5,382 nucleotides of DNA from Dehalococcoidia bacterium (lineage in GTDB: Bacteria; Chloroflexota; Dehalococcoidia; GIF9; UBA5629), in contig DTZC01000255.1 of NCBI GenBank assembly GCA_012961565.1, positions 1 through 5,382 of the forward strand, given 5' to 3'. Made by a program: the position numbers and the translations under genes. The notes beneath the pieces were generated by a model. It had not been told where the DNA came from. It saw only the letters and a program-made list of their open reading frames with translations, and did no database searches. This document shows, in pieces, positions 5,282 to 5,382 of this stretch; the stretch's first letter is position 1, and each line of letters opens with the position of its first letter.

Positions 5282-5382
5282 TTATCAAGTGTTATATTTC
5301 CATCCAGAGACTGTTTAGCAACAACCCGTTCTTGATGCATATTAATCCACCGATGTAGCCTCGACCCTTCAGGGTCGAGTTC
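5282..5382. other. Right edge with no recognised gene
   Basis: No plus-strand gene is visible. The minus strand is open from the edge to a TAA at 5256-5254, with a possible ATG at 5340 preceded by GGTGG, which would give a 28-residue peptide starting MHQERVVAKQ. It matches nothing I recognise and could be the end of a gene beyond the window, a decayed part of the ferredoxin gene, or chance. Confidence 0.35.
5360..5379. repeat. Perfect 9-base inverted repeat at the right edge
   Basis: CTCGACCCT (5360-5368) and AGGGTCGAG (5371-5379) are separated by two bases and form a GC-rich hairpin. No T-run follows in the visible bases on either strand. Such short palindromes often occur as dispersed intergenic repeats or transcription end signals, but only one copy is present in this window. 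Confidence 0.55.

Noticed and set aside
1..5382. CRISPR arrays, tRNA, rRNA or transposase genes
   Set aside because: No regularly spaced repeats, cloverleaf-like segments, rRNA signatures or transposase motifs were seen on either strand.

Overview
The window looks like bacterial chromosomal DNA from an anaerobe: base composition is near half GC, Shine-Dalgarno sites are clear, and the genes are rich in iron-sulfur and CoA chemistry. An acyl-CoA dehydrogenase, an SCP2-like carrier, a CooC-type ATPase, cysteine-rich ferredoxin-like proteins and a NarL/LuxR regulator together fit sediment anaerobes such as Dehalococcoidia (Chloroflexota) or Desulfobacterota. This placement is inferred from gene content only, and no marker gene is present.

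Layout. Most of the window (about 1-3920) is a minus-strand gene cluster, read right to left: acyl-CoA dehydrogenase (3920-2664), SCP2-domain protein (2562-2191), CooC-like P-loop ATPase (2172-1369), and a 389-residue protein with an N-terminal winged-helix-like segment, a cysteine-rich middle and two 4Fe-4S clusters (1279-110). A further gene starts at position 8 and runs off the left edge; it has an excellent ribosome binding site and possibly its own promoter around a dyad. Gaps are 18 to about 101 bases, so an operon is plausible, with candidate internal promoters.

A 344-base non-coding region (3921-4264) separates this cluster from a divergent plus-strand response regulator (4265-4915). 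It holds a long hairpin (4041-4083), an 8-base tandem repeat, a 13-base palindrome, a terminator-like hairpin (4138-4165) and a near-consensus sigma-70 promoter (4184-4213) for the regulator. The loop of the first hairpin repeats the stem sequence of the terminator, which allows an alternative pairing.

The right end (4916-5382) has no intact gene. On the minus strand it carries a recognisable plant-type 2Fe-2S ferredoxin domain (C-x4-C-x2-C-x29-C) broken by a frameshift, followed by a short unexplained open frame and a perfect 9-base inverted repeat at the edge.

How the genes may work together (inference): the CooC-like ATPase and the cysteine-rich Fe-S protein resemble a metallocentre maturation or electron-transfer pair. 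Here they sit behind an acyl-CoA dehydrogenase that appears to lack the usual catalytic glutamate, and a small lipid or acyl-CoA binding protein. No carbon monoxide dehydrogenase or corrinoid protein is visible, so the metal target, if any, is unknown.
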